Assembly (NCBI GenBank): GCA_039029355.1
Contig: JBCCGI010000022.1
Coordinates: forward strand, 1-64,000
DNA length: 64,000 nucleotides
DNA from: JBCCGI01 sp039029355
Lineage (GTDB): Bacteria > Planctomycetota > UBA1135 > GCA-002686595
Reading direction: 5' to 3'
The notes below the pieces were generated by a model. The model did no database searches and was not told the origin of the DNA. It was given only the letters and a program-made list of their open reading frames with translations. Position numbers and translations under genes: made by a program. This document shows, piece after piece, positions 1 through 8,448 of the stretch (within the stretch, counting starts at the first letter, position 1; the number at the start of each line of letters is the position of its first letter).

Positions 1-1779
1 CCCGAGGCCCCGGTCACGGCCGCGCGCGAGCCGCGCGTCGCGGCGGTGGCCCAGCCCGTGGCGGTCCGCCCGCCCGCGGAATCGGCCGCGGAGCCGATCG
101 AGGAGCGGCGGACGGTCGCGACCACGCACGCGGCGCCGACGGCGGCGGCCGCGGCCTCCCCGCAGGAGGAGCCGCTCGAGCTCGACTTCTCGGTCGAGTC
201 CTACCTCGAAGGCACGGTCCGCGGCGCCGGCCTGCGCGAGCTTTGGGTCGGAGCCCACGCCGCCCAGTACGGGGGTCCGGACGTCTGGTTCCCGGCCGAG
301 CCGGCCACGACCGCGTGCGGACAGGGTGGGGAGTTCCGCCTGACGATCCCCGCGGGCGTCACCAGCGTGCTCCTCGTCGCAGCCGCCGCCGAGCGTGCGC
401 CGGCGACCCGGCTCGTCCGGTTGCGAAGCGGCAGCACCAAGCGCATCGAGCTCGACCTGGAGGATCCCGGCGCGCCGGTCGCGGGCATGGTCGTGTCGGG
501 CCCGTGGAACGCGCCGCTGGCCGGGGCGCAGGTGAACCTCTGGTACGACGACGGGCACGCGCCGTGGACGCTCGGGCCGTACCTTTTGACCTACGTCGAG
601 GGCGCCTATCGGCTCGGCGGTGCGCAGCTCACCTGCGACGGGCAGGGTCGCTTCCGCGTCGGCGGACTGATGCGCCGGCCGTACCGCGCGCGCGCGGCGC
701 CGCCGAAGGACGACTGGGCCGGACTCACCATCGAGCTCGGCGCGGCGGACCCGGGCGAGCCGGTGCATCCGCCGGACGCGGGTCTCGTGCTCTCGCCGAA
801 CGTGCGCGAGCTGCAGCTCGAGGTCTTCGGGCCGGAGGACGAGCTCCCGTCCGGCGCGCGCGTCACCTGGGGGCCTCTGAAGCTGCTCGAGCAGGAGGCG
901 CAGCGCGAAGGCGCGGCGGCGGAGTGGAGCCCGGGGGCTGCCGCGGGGAGCCGCGGCCGGGCCGTGCCGAAGCTGCCCACCCAGGGCCTGCCCGAGGACG
1001 GGCGCCTGCGGCTGCTCTTCGATCCCGAGACGGCCGACGGGGTGTGCTTCAGCTCTCCCGGCTACGCCCCGGTGCTGGTCGACCCGCGCCCGCTGCACGG
1101 CGTGGCCGAGGTCGAGCTCGTGAAGGCCTACGAGCTGCCGACGCTCGAGCTGAACGTGCTCTTCTCCGGGGCCCAGGCTCCCGACACCGTGCGGGTCACG
1201 CTCACGCCCGACGACGAGCGCCTGCCGAAGACCGAGCAGCTGCGCCGGCGCTTCGGCGGCCCGATGCTCTTCCGCGAGCTGCCCCCGGGCCCCTACACGA
1301 TCGAGGTCCGCCCCAAGGGAAAGAGCCCCTTCGTCGCCGCGACGGCACGGGTCCAGCTCGCGGTCGGTCCGCCGAACGCCGCCGAGGTGCTGCTGCGCCA
1401 TGGCGCCGAGCTGCGTGTGGTGCCGGTCGCCGCCCTGGACGACGACAGCGGGCTGGTGGCGCGGGTGCGGCTCCAGGACGGGCGCACGCTCGTGCTCGCC
1501 CCGGTCCGCGGGGACGACCTTGGGGAGGACGGCGACGATGCCGAAGCCCCCGCTGCGCCCGGAGAAGGCGGCACGCCAGCCGAGGCCTCGGCGGCCGCGC
1601 CCGCCCGTCCGGCCCGTCCAGCCGGCGAGCCGATCCGCTTCGAGCCACGCGTGCCGGAGGGCACCTGGCCGGTCGAGATCGCGCGCGAGGACGGGCTGCT
1701 GTGGTCCGGCGAGCTGCGCTTCTTCGCCGGCGTCGTGGCCGAGCTGCGCTCGCAGCTCCCCCACCCGAGCGTTCGCTAG
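1..1779 (+). CDS. Carboxypeptidase-regulatory-like surface/secreted protein, 5' partial
   Basis: The frame is open to the window edge, so the true start lies outside; an internal GTG at 46 is probably not the start. The visible 592 residues begin with an Ala/Pro/Val-rich linker of about 60 residues. Beta-rich segments follow that look like carboxypeptidase-regulatory/Cna-B-type domains, for example 'VAGMVVSGPWNAPLAGAQV' near residue 160 and 'GPYTIEVRPKGKSPF' near 440. A low-complexity Ala/Pro/Glu stretch lies near residues 510-545. No membrane segment or catalytic motif is visible. Such domains usually act as structural or adhesive modules of envelope proteins. The specific role is unknown; the coding call is firm and the domain call moderate. 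Confidence 0.75.
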   Translation, partial: PEAPVTAAREPRVAAVAQPVAVRPPAESAAEPIEERRTVATTHAAPTAAAAASPQEEPLELDFSVESYLEGTVRGAGLRELWVGAHAAQYGGPDVWFPAEPATTACGQGGEFRLTIPAGVTSVLLVAAAAERAPATRLVRLRSGSTKRIELDLEDPGAPVAGMVVSGPWNAPLAGAQVNLWYDDGHAPWTLGPYLLTYVEGAYRLGGAQLTCDGQGRFRVGGLMRRPYRARAAPPKDDWAGLTIELGAADPGEPVHPPDAGLVLSPNVRELQLEVFGPEDELPSGARVTWGPLKLLEQEAQREGAAAEWSPGAAAGSRGRAVPKLPTQGLPEDGRLRLLFDPETADGVCFSSPGYAPVLVDPRPLHGVAEVELVKAYELPTLELNVLFSGAQAPDTVRVTLTPDDERLPKTEQLRRRFGGPMLFRELPPGPYTIEVRPKGKSPFVAATARVQLAVGPPNAAEVLLRHGAELRVVPVAALDDDSGLVARVRLQDGRTLVLAPVRGDDLGEDGDDAEAPAAPGEGGTPAEASAAAPARPARPAGEPIRFEPRVPEGTWPVEIAREDGLLWSGELRFFAGVVAELRSQLPHPSVR

Positions 1780-1793
1780 GAGCCCCTCCGGGT

Positions 1794-1925
1794 CTTCGCG
1801 GTTCGCGAGGCGGTGCACATCGAGTTCGGATCGAGGCGCTTCGAGCCCCCAGGGTTGGATGCCCCCGGGGGCCTCGAGGCGACGCAGGGCCGGCCCCGAG
1901 GGTCGCTGCATCGCGGACCGCGAAG
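1794..1925. terminator. Long nested inverted repeat between convergent genes
   Basis: The 15-base arm CTTCGCGGTTCGCGA (1794-1808) is repeated as the near-perfect reverse complement TCGCGGACCGCGAAG (1911-1925), with one G-T pair. Inside it, CGCTTCGAG plus CCCCC (1837-1850) pairs with GGGGG and CTCGAGGCG (1867-1881). It lies between two genes that converge (stops at 1779 and 1939), so a bidirectional terminator is the simplest reading. There is no T-tract. Confidence 0.5.
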
Positions 1926-1938
1926 GCCGGACTGGCTT

Positions 1939-3693
1939 CTAGCCGAGCTCGGCGCGCACCGCGGCCAGGATGGACTGGATCGCGATGCCCTCGTTGGCCG
2001 CGTACGTGCCGGTCTTGCCGCGCAGGCGGCGCAGGTCGAGCCCGCCGGAGTGGTGCAGCGCGATCAGCCGCCACGTGTCGTTGAAGACCGGGCTGCCGGA
2101 GCTGCCGCCCTCGGTGGGCGCCCGGTAGTGCACCCAGGGCTTCTCGTGGTCCAACAGCAGGTTGTCGTGGAGCGAGAAGGAGAGCCGTCCGCCGCGCGGA
2201 TGTCCGATGACGTAGACGCGGCGCGCCTTGCCGACGAGCGGCAGGCCCCGCGAGAGCTCTAGGCGCTCCACGACCGGCGCATCGGGCGGGAGCTTGACGA
2301 TCGTGCAGTCCAGCTCCTCGCGTGGGGAGGTGAACACCAGCTCCTCGACCGGGAACTCGCGGTCGGACTCCTCGCTGTTCTCGAACCGGACCCGCGCTTC
2401 GTCGGGCGCCAGGGCGGCGGGCGTACCGCGCTGCTCGGCCGGGTCGTCGCTGAGGACGTGCGCATTGGTGAGCAGCACCCAGCACCCCGCGAGGCTCGCG
2501 TGTACGTCGTCGCCGCGCAGCGCAAAGCCGGTGCCTTGTCCGTTCCCGCCGAGGTCCACCACCTGCGCGACGGCCCGCGCGCACCGCAGGCCATCCTCGT
2601 ACCAGCGGAGCGTCTTGTAGCGGTCGGCGCCGAGGACCTTCTCCAGCGTCCCGTCGGTCTCGCGCTCGCGCGCGAGCTGCAGGTCGGCCCGCGGTGCCTG
2701 GACCTCGACCTGCCCGCCTTCCTTCGCGAGCAGCGCCGAGCGCAGCAGGTTGAGGATCCGCGCCTGGTCCCGGTCGGCCCCGCTCAGCTGCCACACCTCT
2801 TCGAACTGGCGCAGCGTGCTGGCGAGCTCGAAGGCGTCGGCGTGGCTCCCCTCGACGCTGGTGTAGCGCACGGTCCACTCCAGCGCTGCCCCGTAGTCGC
2901 CGAGCGCGAGGGACGCCTCGGCCGCCGTGGCGAAGGCCCAGAGGTCGGGCTCCTCGCTGGCCTGGATGGTGCGGAGCAGGCTGCGGGCGGTGCGCTCCGC
3001 GTCGAGCGCTCCGCGCCCCAGGCGGATCTTGTCGCGCCGCGCGCGATCGAGCAATGCCACCGCGTTGATCCCGTGCCAGATCCGGCCGCGGTCGCGGCGG
3101 TACTCGCCCGCGTAGTGACCGATCGCCTCGCCCAGGCTCTCGCGCACCGCGGCGCCGGGGCGGCCGCTCGCGGCCGCGTCGATGTACATCTGCTTCTTCG
3201 CGCGCCCCATCAGGCCGCGCGCCTCGGCCAGCTCGCCCTCGTCCTTGAGGCGCTTGCAGTCGGCTTCGAGCGCGACGAGCACGTCGAAGCCCGCCGTCAG
3301 CCGCCCGAGGTCGATCAGCGCCTGGGCGTACTGCCGGCGCACGCGCGGGGCGTCCTGCCCCGTCTGCACCAGGACGTCCGCGACGCACGCGAGCTCCTCG
3401 AAGTGGCGCTTGCGGCGCAGGCTGTCGAGCAGCTTCTTCGACTCCGCCAGCGGGTACGGACGCGCGCGCACGCGCAGGTGCTCGACCAACTGCTGGCAGA
3501 GCTCCGCCACACGCCCGCGGTCGAACGCGTCGCAGGCCCGGGCCAGCTCGCGGACGAACGCCTTGGGGTTCTCTGCCACGCGGTCGCGCAGGTCGCTCAC
3601 GAGGCTCTCGGCCAAGTCCGCGACCCTGGCCGCGTCGTAGTCGAGGGCGGCGCGGCGCAGACCTTCGAGGTGGGCCTCAACGTTCTTCGGCAC
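1939..3693 (-). CDS. TPR-S-like helical sensor domain fused to trypsin-like serine protease
   Basis: 584 residues with no signal peptide, so probably cytosolic. Residues 1-300 are helical and TPR-like. The stretch 'EARGLMGRAKKQMY' (about 156-170) followed by 'HGINAVALLDRA' (about 206-217) resembles the signature I recall for the TPR-S/TRAFs-binding (DUF4071) family, which occurs in NTP-dependent bacterial conflict systems. Residues about 375-584 are a trypsin/HtrA-like protease with a complete triad: His412 in 'LLTNAHV', Asp462 in 'ELDCTIV' and Ser532 in 'GGSSGSPVFN'. The gene starts 13 nt after the stop of the upstream alpha/beta hydrolase, so the two are almost certainly co-transcribed. Inference: a ligand- or stress-gated protease effector. 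Protease call firm; TPR-S assignment moderate. Confidence 0.85.
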   Translation of the reverse strand: MPKNVEAHLEGLRRAALDYDAARVADLAESLVSDLRDRVAENPKAFVRELARACDAFDRGRVAELCQQLVEHLRVRARPYPLAESKKLLDSLRRKRHFEELACVADVLVQTGQDAPRVRRQYAQALIDLGRLTAGFDVLVALEADCKRLKDEGELAEARGLMGRAKKQMYIDAAASGRPGAAVRESLGEAIGHYAGEYRRDRGRIWHGINAVALLDRARRDKIRLGRGALDAERTARSLLRTIQASEEPDLWAFATAAEASLALGDYGAALEWTVRYTSVEGSHADAFELASTLRQFEEVWQLSGADRDQARILNLLRSALLAKEGGQVEVQAPRADLQLARERETDGTLEKVLGADRYKTLRWYEDGLRCARAVAQVVDLGGNGQGTGFALRGDDVHASLAGCWVLLTNAHVLSDDPAEQRGTPAALAPDEARVRFENSEESDREFPVEELVFTSPREELDCTIVKLPPDAPVVERLELSRGLPLVGKARRVYVIGHPRGGRLSFSLHDNLLLDHEKPWVHYRAPTEGGSSGSPVFNDTWRLIALHHSGGLDLRRLRGKTGTYAANEGIAIQSILAAVRAELG

Positions 3694-3706
3694 GGCGGCC
3701 TCCGGC

Positions 3707-4648
3707 TCACAGCTCGAGCAGCGACCGCAGGTGGTCGCACAGCTTCTCCTGGCCGTAGTACTTGTAGCTGCTGTGGCGCCACTTGCCGCTGTTGCGCACC
3801 TTCTGGTCGCGGATGACCTCCTCGCCGCCCTTCTTGGAGTCGTTGGCGATGCGCGGGTCGAAGGCCACCGGATCCAGGCGGTCGTACACGTTCACCCAGC
3901 GGCCGAGCACGCGCGCGGACGGGAAGGCGTCCTTCGCGTGGTACTTCGGCTTGAAGTTGTCGTGCACCTCGCTGATCCCCAGCGGGCTTCCGACCGTCAT
4001 GTAGCCCTGGACCGACGGGCAGTCGGCGACGTTCTTCAGACAGTCGTACGAGATCACCGTGCCCATGCTGTGGCTCACGACCACGTGCGGCCCGCCGTCG
4101 TTCGCAGCGGCGTCGGCCTTGAGCTGGTCGACGAAGAGCTTCCGGATGTGGGTCTGCACCCGGTACGACTCGCCGGGCCGCGGCGAGAAGGTGCGGTTGA
4201 AGAGGTAGAAGTAGACGTCCTTCAGGAGCCGCTTCATCGCCCGGCGCTTGATGAACCAGGGGAGCGGGATGGCCTCGAAGCGGACCGGCTGGTCCTCGTC
4301 GGTGGGCGTCGCGGGCTCGAAGTCCTCGCCGTCGGGCGAGTCCTTGTCGAAGCCCAGGCGCTCGCGCATGGCGTTGACGAACGCCTGCTCCTCGCCGTCC
4401 AACCCCTCGGCCCACGCCAGGTCGTCGTCCTCCGCGCCGGTGCCGAGGGCGTCGTCGACCGACTCGTAGCTGGCCTCGACCGCCTGGGGCTCGGGGTACA
4501 TGACGTCGGCCCAGTACACCATCGACGAGGTGACGCCCTCGCCCGCCAGGCTCAGGCCGCCGACCTCCAGCTCGGAGTTCCAGGCCTCGAGCAGCTTGTC
4601 CTTCGGCGGCTTGTTGGCGATCCCGTGGATGAACGTCACGTGCGGCAT
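3707..4648 (-). CDS. Alpha/beta hydrolase (lipase/esterase-like)
   Basis: 313 residues starting 'MPHVTFIHGIANKP'. I chose this ATG at 4648 because the protein fold starts right there ('HGIANKP' is the oxyanion-type HG motif of alpha/beta hydrolases) and a TAAGGAGAG Shine-Dalgarno lies upstream (AAGGAG at 4662-4667); the longer open frame to 5005 is low-complexity. The nucleophile elbow is 'SHSMG' with Ser194, followed by 'YMTVGSPLGI'. An acidic insert sits at about residues 55-110. There is no signal peptide. It is the first gene of a two-gene operon with the TPR-S-like/trypsin protein, 13 nt downstream. Substrate unknown; a phospholipase-like effector role is possible because such hydrolases and trypsins recur together as conflict-system effectors. 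Confidence 0.85.
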   Translation of the reverse strand: MPHVTFIHGIANKPPKDKLLEAWNSELEVGGLSLAGEGVTSSMVYWADVMYPEPQAVEASYESVDDALGTGAEDDDLAWAEGLDGEEQAFVNAMRERLGFDKDSPDGEDFEPATPTDEDQPVRFEAIPLPWFIKRRAMKRLLKDVYFYLFNRTFSPRPGESYRVQTHIRKLFVDQLKADAAANDGGPHVVVSHSMGTVISYDCLKNVADCPSVQGYMTVGSPLGISEVHDNFKPKYHAKDAFPSARVLGRWVNVYDRLDPVAFDPRIANDSKKGGEEVIRDQKVRNSGKWRHSSYKYYGQEKLCDHLRSLLEL

Positions 4649-5238
4649 GGTGTGCTCTTCTCTCCTTAGATACCGAGGGCGGGGCGGGAAGGAGCATGCT
4701 ATCCAGCCGCGCGGTCCGCTAGAAGCGCGCGACCGGATCGCCCGCGCCGGGGATCCCCCAGCGGGGCGCTGGCGACCAGATGCGGCCCGAAGCCCTCCCC
4801 CTCGGACGGCCCCGGGCCGCGCCGCGCGGGCGTTGGAACGAGACGACGTCGATCCGCCTCTCGCTCCTCGTGAGACCGCGCGGGTTCGGGTCGACCTCGG
4901 CGGCGGCGCGGGCGCCGCTCGCTGCATGGCGCGAAAAAAGGCCGCGTTCATCGGGTTTTGCCTCCAGAGGGGACGCCGGGTCGTCGGCCCGTTCGTGTCC
5001 CCCACAGGGCCTCCGGACGAAGCCGTTCGGCCTTTTTCACGGGCATTCAGGCCGGTCGCGCCGGGTCTTTTTCAATTCGCAGCAACACGCGCCAGCGCGC
5101 TGCCATTGAGGAGGATTTGGCCGCGCAGGACGCCTCGGGCACGCGCCCTCGCGGCCCGAAAAAAGGCCCCCGAGATCGCCGGCGCGCCTCCGTGAGTTGA
5201 GGGCATCCGAAAACCCACTTGCTCAAGGAGCTCTTCCC
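4649..5238. other. 590-bp divergent intergenic region with A/T tracts
   Basis: No convincing gene. It separates the hydrolase/protease operon (minus) from an FG-GAP gene (plus), so it should hold both promoters. Unusual A/T tracts stand out: CGAAAAAAGGCC occurs twice in direct orientation (around 4933 and 5155) and GGCCTTTTTCACGG once inverted (around 5029). TTTTTCACGGGCATTC (5033-5048) resembles boxes at 10419 and 12410. A 27-codon frame starts at TTG 5117 after a GAGGAG and ends at 5200 with a basic product; it could be a leader peptide but has no other support. Confidence 0.4.
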
Positions 5239-6471
5239 ATGCAACGCATCGCCTTCGCCTCGCTTCTCTTCTCCCTCGCCGCCTCGTCCGCCTCCGCCCA
5301 GGCGGTCGAGGTCGACAAGCTCAACGGTTCCGGCACCAACGCCAGCGACCTCTTCGGTCAGACGGTCTCCATCTGCCGCCACACGACGCTGATCGGCGCG
5401 CCCCAGCAGGCGGGCGTCGGGCTCACCTCCGGTGCCGCCTACATCCACGACCGCCAGCCGGCCGGGACTTGGACCGAGACCGTCGAGCTGACGCCGGCCG
5501 ACGCCGCCGCCGGCGACCGCTTCGGCCGCGCGGTGCACCTCTACGGCTATCGCGGCATCATCGGCGCCCCCGGCGACGACGGCGGCGCCGGCGACAACGA
5601 GGGCTCCGCATACATCTTCGACCGGATGCCCGACGGCAGCTGGGTCGAGTCCGCCAAGCTGATCCCGAGCACGCCCGTGGCGTGGGACGAGTTCGGCTCT
5701 TCGGTCGCCCTCTCGGGCAACTACGCCGCCGTCGGCGCGTGGCGGAACGACGACATCGCCACCGACGCCGGCAAGGTCTACGTGTTCGAGCGCCAGCTCG
5801 ACGGCAGCTGGCTGGAGGTCGCCGCCCTGACCGCGAGCGATGCCTCGGAGGACGCCGACTTCGGCTGGTCGCTGTCGATGTCGACGACGACGCTGTTCGT
5901 CGGCGCCGACCGCCAGGACGCCCAGGGCGCGGTGTACGTGTTTGAGCGCAACTGGGCCGGCGCCTGGAACGAGACCCAGAAGATCTCGGCCCTGGACGCG
6001 CACGTGCTCGACTACTTCGGCCACTCGGTCAGCGTGCTCGGCAACCACGCCATCGTGGGCGCGCCGAACGCGGAGGGCCCGGGCGACCCGCTCGGCGACG
6101 ACCGCGGCGCCGCGTACATCTACGAGCGCATCGGCGGCTTCTGGCAGCAGGTTGCGCGGATCGAAGCCTCGGACGCGTCGCAGACGGACGACTTCGGCTA
6201 CTCGGTCGGGATGTACCCCGGGCGCGCCGTGATCGGCGCCTGGAACGACGACCCGGTCGGGAACAACTCCGGCTCCGCCTACGTCTTCGAGCGCCAGCCC
6301 CTCGGCGGCGCGTGGACCGAGGTCGACAAGATGGTCCCCGCCGACGGGTTCGACGGCGACCTCTTCGGCTACGCGATCGGCATCTGGAGCACCTACATCG
6401 TGGTCGGCGCCCGCAACGACGACGACCTGGGCAGCTCCTCGGGCTCGGCCTACATCTTCCAGATGCTCTAG
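5239..6471 (+). CDS. Secreted FG-GAP repeat beta-propeller protein
   Basis: 410 residues. The ATG at 5239 follows AAGGAG (5225-5230) by 8 nt and opens a clean signal peptide ending 'SASAQA'. The rest is a series of FG-GAP (FG-GAP_2/integrin-alpha-like) blades, each with 'DxFG.sV', an 'IVGAPN' or 'AVGAWRNDD' strand and 'GSAYIFDR..DGSW'. The protein is almost entirely propeller, with no enzyme or anchor domain. These proteins are secreted or surface-exposed and bind ligands or calcium; no specific function can be stated. Confidence 0.9.
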   Translation: MQRIAFASLLFSLAASSASAQAVEVDKLNGSGTNASDLFGQTVSICRHTTLIGAPQQAGVGLTSGAAYIHDRQPAGTWTETVELTPADAAAGDRFGRAVHLYGYRGIIGAPGDDGGAGDNEGSAYIFDRMPDGSWVESAKLIPSTPVAWDEFGSSVALSGNYAAVGAWRNDDIATDAGKVYVFERQLDGSWLEVAALTASDASEDADFGWSLSMSTTTLFVGADRQDAQGAVYVFERNWAGAWNETQKISALDAHVLDYFGHSVSVLGNHAIVGAPNAEGPGDPLGDDRGAAYIYERIGGFWQQVARIEASDASQTDDFGYSVGMYPGRAVIGAWNDDPVGNNSGSAYVFERQPLGGAWTEVDKMVPADGFDGDLFGYAIGIWSTYIVVGARNDDDLGSSSGSAYIFQML

Positions 6472-6498
6472 GGCACGGGCCGCGGGACGGCCGGCGTA

Positions 6499-8448
6499 TC
6501 AGGCGGCGTAGCGCGCTTCCTCGTGCCGGACCGTCGCGTCTTCCAGCGCGCGGAGAGCGGTTCCTTCGAGCCCCTCCGCGCGCGCTCGCTTAACCAGCTC
6601 GCGCGGGGTCTCGCCCGGGAGCAGGCGCAGCTGCGCGCGGCGCAGCGCGGTCCGGTAGGCGCGCACCTCCGGCTGGGTGCGCGCCCGGCGCCGCAGCACG
6701 TAGAGCGCCACCGGCAGCGCGGCGAGCACCGCCGCGAGCACGCCCTGGAGCGGGTCGCGCTCCAACCAGGCCGCCGTGCGGCGCGGCAGCGAGCGGATCC
6801 AGGCGTACACGGCCGCGCGCCGCTCGGAATCGAAGTCGGTCACCGAGTCCCACACCGAGCGCGCGGCGGCGGTCCAGCGCGCGAGCAGGCTGGTGCCGGG
6901 CCCCTGCTCGATCCACGCCGGGCTCGGGTCGACCGCGTACCACCCTCCGACCGGGTCGCACACCTCCACCCACGCGTGCGCGTCGCGCGTCCCGAAGGAG
7001 AGCGTCTTGCCCTCGGCGTCCCAGCGCGTGCTGCGGAGCCCGGTGACCACCCGGCACGGCACGCCGCGCGTGCGCAGCATCGTCGCGAGCGCCGAGGCGA
7101 AGAGCTCGCAGTGCCCGCCGGACTTGCCGCTGAGGAAGTCGGCCAGGCTGTCGGCCGCGCCCTCGGTTCCGGGCGGGAGGTAGGAGTAGCTCCGCGCCAG
7201 GTGCTCGCTGAGGCGCGCGACCACGTCCTGCTGCGGCGCGTCCTCGTCCCAGCGCTCCGCGAGCCGGTCGGCCAGCTCGCGCGCGTGCTCCACCTCCTCG
7301 GAGTCCTCCGGGAGCTCGGTGTAGGGCACCAGCCAGCTCGGGAGCTCCGCGGCGTAGATCCCGCCGCGCTCGACGCCGGCGCGCGCGGCGAGCGAGAGCT
7401 CGTAGCGCACGTCCTCCTCCTCGGCGACGTCCACGGTGCCGTCGGGGCGCGGACGCAGCAGGAGCCCGGAGCTCTCCGCCGCCAGCTGCAGCGCACGCGT
7501 GCCGAGCGGCAGGAACAGCCGCTCGGTGCCCTGCTCCAGCCGTACGACCTCGACGCGCGGCCCCCCCGGCGCGCCGGCGCCCTCGCGCTCGAGCCGCCCG
7601 CGCCGGCCGCTCCAGGGCTCGTCGACCACGCCGGCGCGGCGGGTCGAGAGCGTGCTCCAGTTCCCGCCGTCGGTCGCCGCCAGCGTCGCGCCGCGCCACA
7701 GGGCGGGCACGTCGCCCGCCTCACCCTGCAGCAGCGTCACGCGCATCGCGGCGCGGCCCGAGCTGCTCACGCGCTGCTTGCGGTCGAGCCGCAGCTTCTC
7801 GTTGAAGCCGATCTCGAGCGCCTGCGAGCCGCCGGTAGGCATCTCAAAGGTGCCGCGGAAGAACGCCTTGCGCTCGAAGTCACGCGGCCAGAAGAGGAAC
7901 GCGAGGAAGCTCAGCGCCAGCAGCACCGCGGCGCGCCGCGACCCATCCAGCGCCAGCCGGCGCGTCACCTCCGGCGACGGCGAGCGTCCGTCACGGGTCG
8001 CGCTCAAGAGCTGCAGGCCGACCACGAAGAACGGCACGAAGGCCAGGAACGCGACCGGGAAGCCCAGGCCGCGGTTCATGAAGCCCGTGATGATCGCGAT
8101 CAGGAACGCGTTGAAGAACAGCAGGTCGGGCCGCTGACTGGAGCGCAGGTTGTTCAGCAGGTGAACCTGGCACAGGGCCGCCAGCACGAGCCCGTCCTCG
8201 AGCACGTAGAGCAGGTCGGCCCGCAGCGCGTGCCGCAGCAGCACGAAGAAGAAGCTCACCACGCCGCCGTTCCACAGCAGGCGGTAGGCGAGGCGCTCGC
8301 GGTAGCGCTCCAGGAGCGGCATCCCGATCGTCAGCGCGTACAGCGGCAGCAGCCAGTGCAGGCCGGCCGCGCCGGTCATCTGCACGAAGACCAGGTTCAG
8401 GAGCACCAGCCCCTGCATGCAGTAGCGGAGCGCGCGCCGGCTAGACAT
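6499..8448 (-). CDS. TgpA-like membrane transglutaminase-family protein
   Basis: 649 residues. The first ~200 residues hold several transmembrane helices (DUF3488/TgpA-type). An extracytoplasmic transglutaminase-core domain follows with a complete triad: Cys447 in 'GGHCELFASAL', His491 in 'RDAHAWVEV' and Asp507 in 'YAVDPSPA'. A further transmembrane helix lies near residues 590-610 ('VLAAVLAALPVALYVL') with a short cytosolic tail. It is the last gene of the MoxR-DUF58-transglutaminase operon and its start overlaps the end of the DUF58 gene by 8 nt. This three-gene set is common in bacteria; in Pseudomonas TgpA is an essential inner-membrane protein. The natural substrate is unknown. Confidence 0.9.
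   Translation of the reverse strand: MSSRRALRYCMQGLVLLNLVFVQMTGAAGLHWLLPLYALTIGMPLLERYRERLAYRLLWNGGVVSFFFVLLRHALRADLLYVLEDGLVLAALCQVHLLNNLRSSQRPDLLFFNAFLIAIITGFMNRGLGFPVAFLAFVPFFVVGLQLLSATRDGRSPSPEVTRRLALDGSRRAAVLLALSFLAFLFWPRDFERKAFFRGTFEMPTGGSQALEIGFNEKLRLDRKQRVSSSGRAAMRVTLLQGEAGDVPALWRGATLAATDGGNWSTLSTRRAGVVDEPWSGRRGRLEREGAGAPGGPRVEVVRLEQGTERLFLPLGTRALQLAAESSGLLLRPRPDGTVDVAEEEDVRYELSLAARAGVERGGIYAAELPSWLVPYTELPEDSEEVEHARELADRLAERWDEDAPQQDVVARLSEHLARSYSYLPPGTEGAADSLADFLSGKSGGHCELFASALATMLRTRGVPCRVVTGLRSTRWDAEGKTLSFGTRDAHAWVEVCDPVGGWYAVDPSPAWIEQGPGTSLLARWTAAARSVWDSVTDFDSERRAAVYAWIRSLPRRTAAWLERDPLQGVLAAVLAALPVALYVLRRRARTQPEVRAYRTALRRAQLRLLPGETPRELVKRARAEGLEGTALRALEDATVRHEEARYAA

Noticed and set aside
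5117..5200. 27-codon frame with a GAGGAG upstream (TTG start)
   Set aside because: The product is short and basic with no homology that I can name, and the region is an intergenic leader. Kept only as a note.
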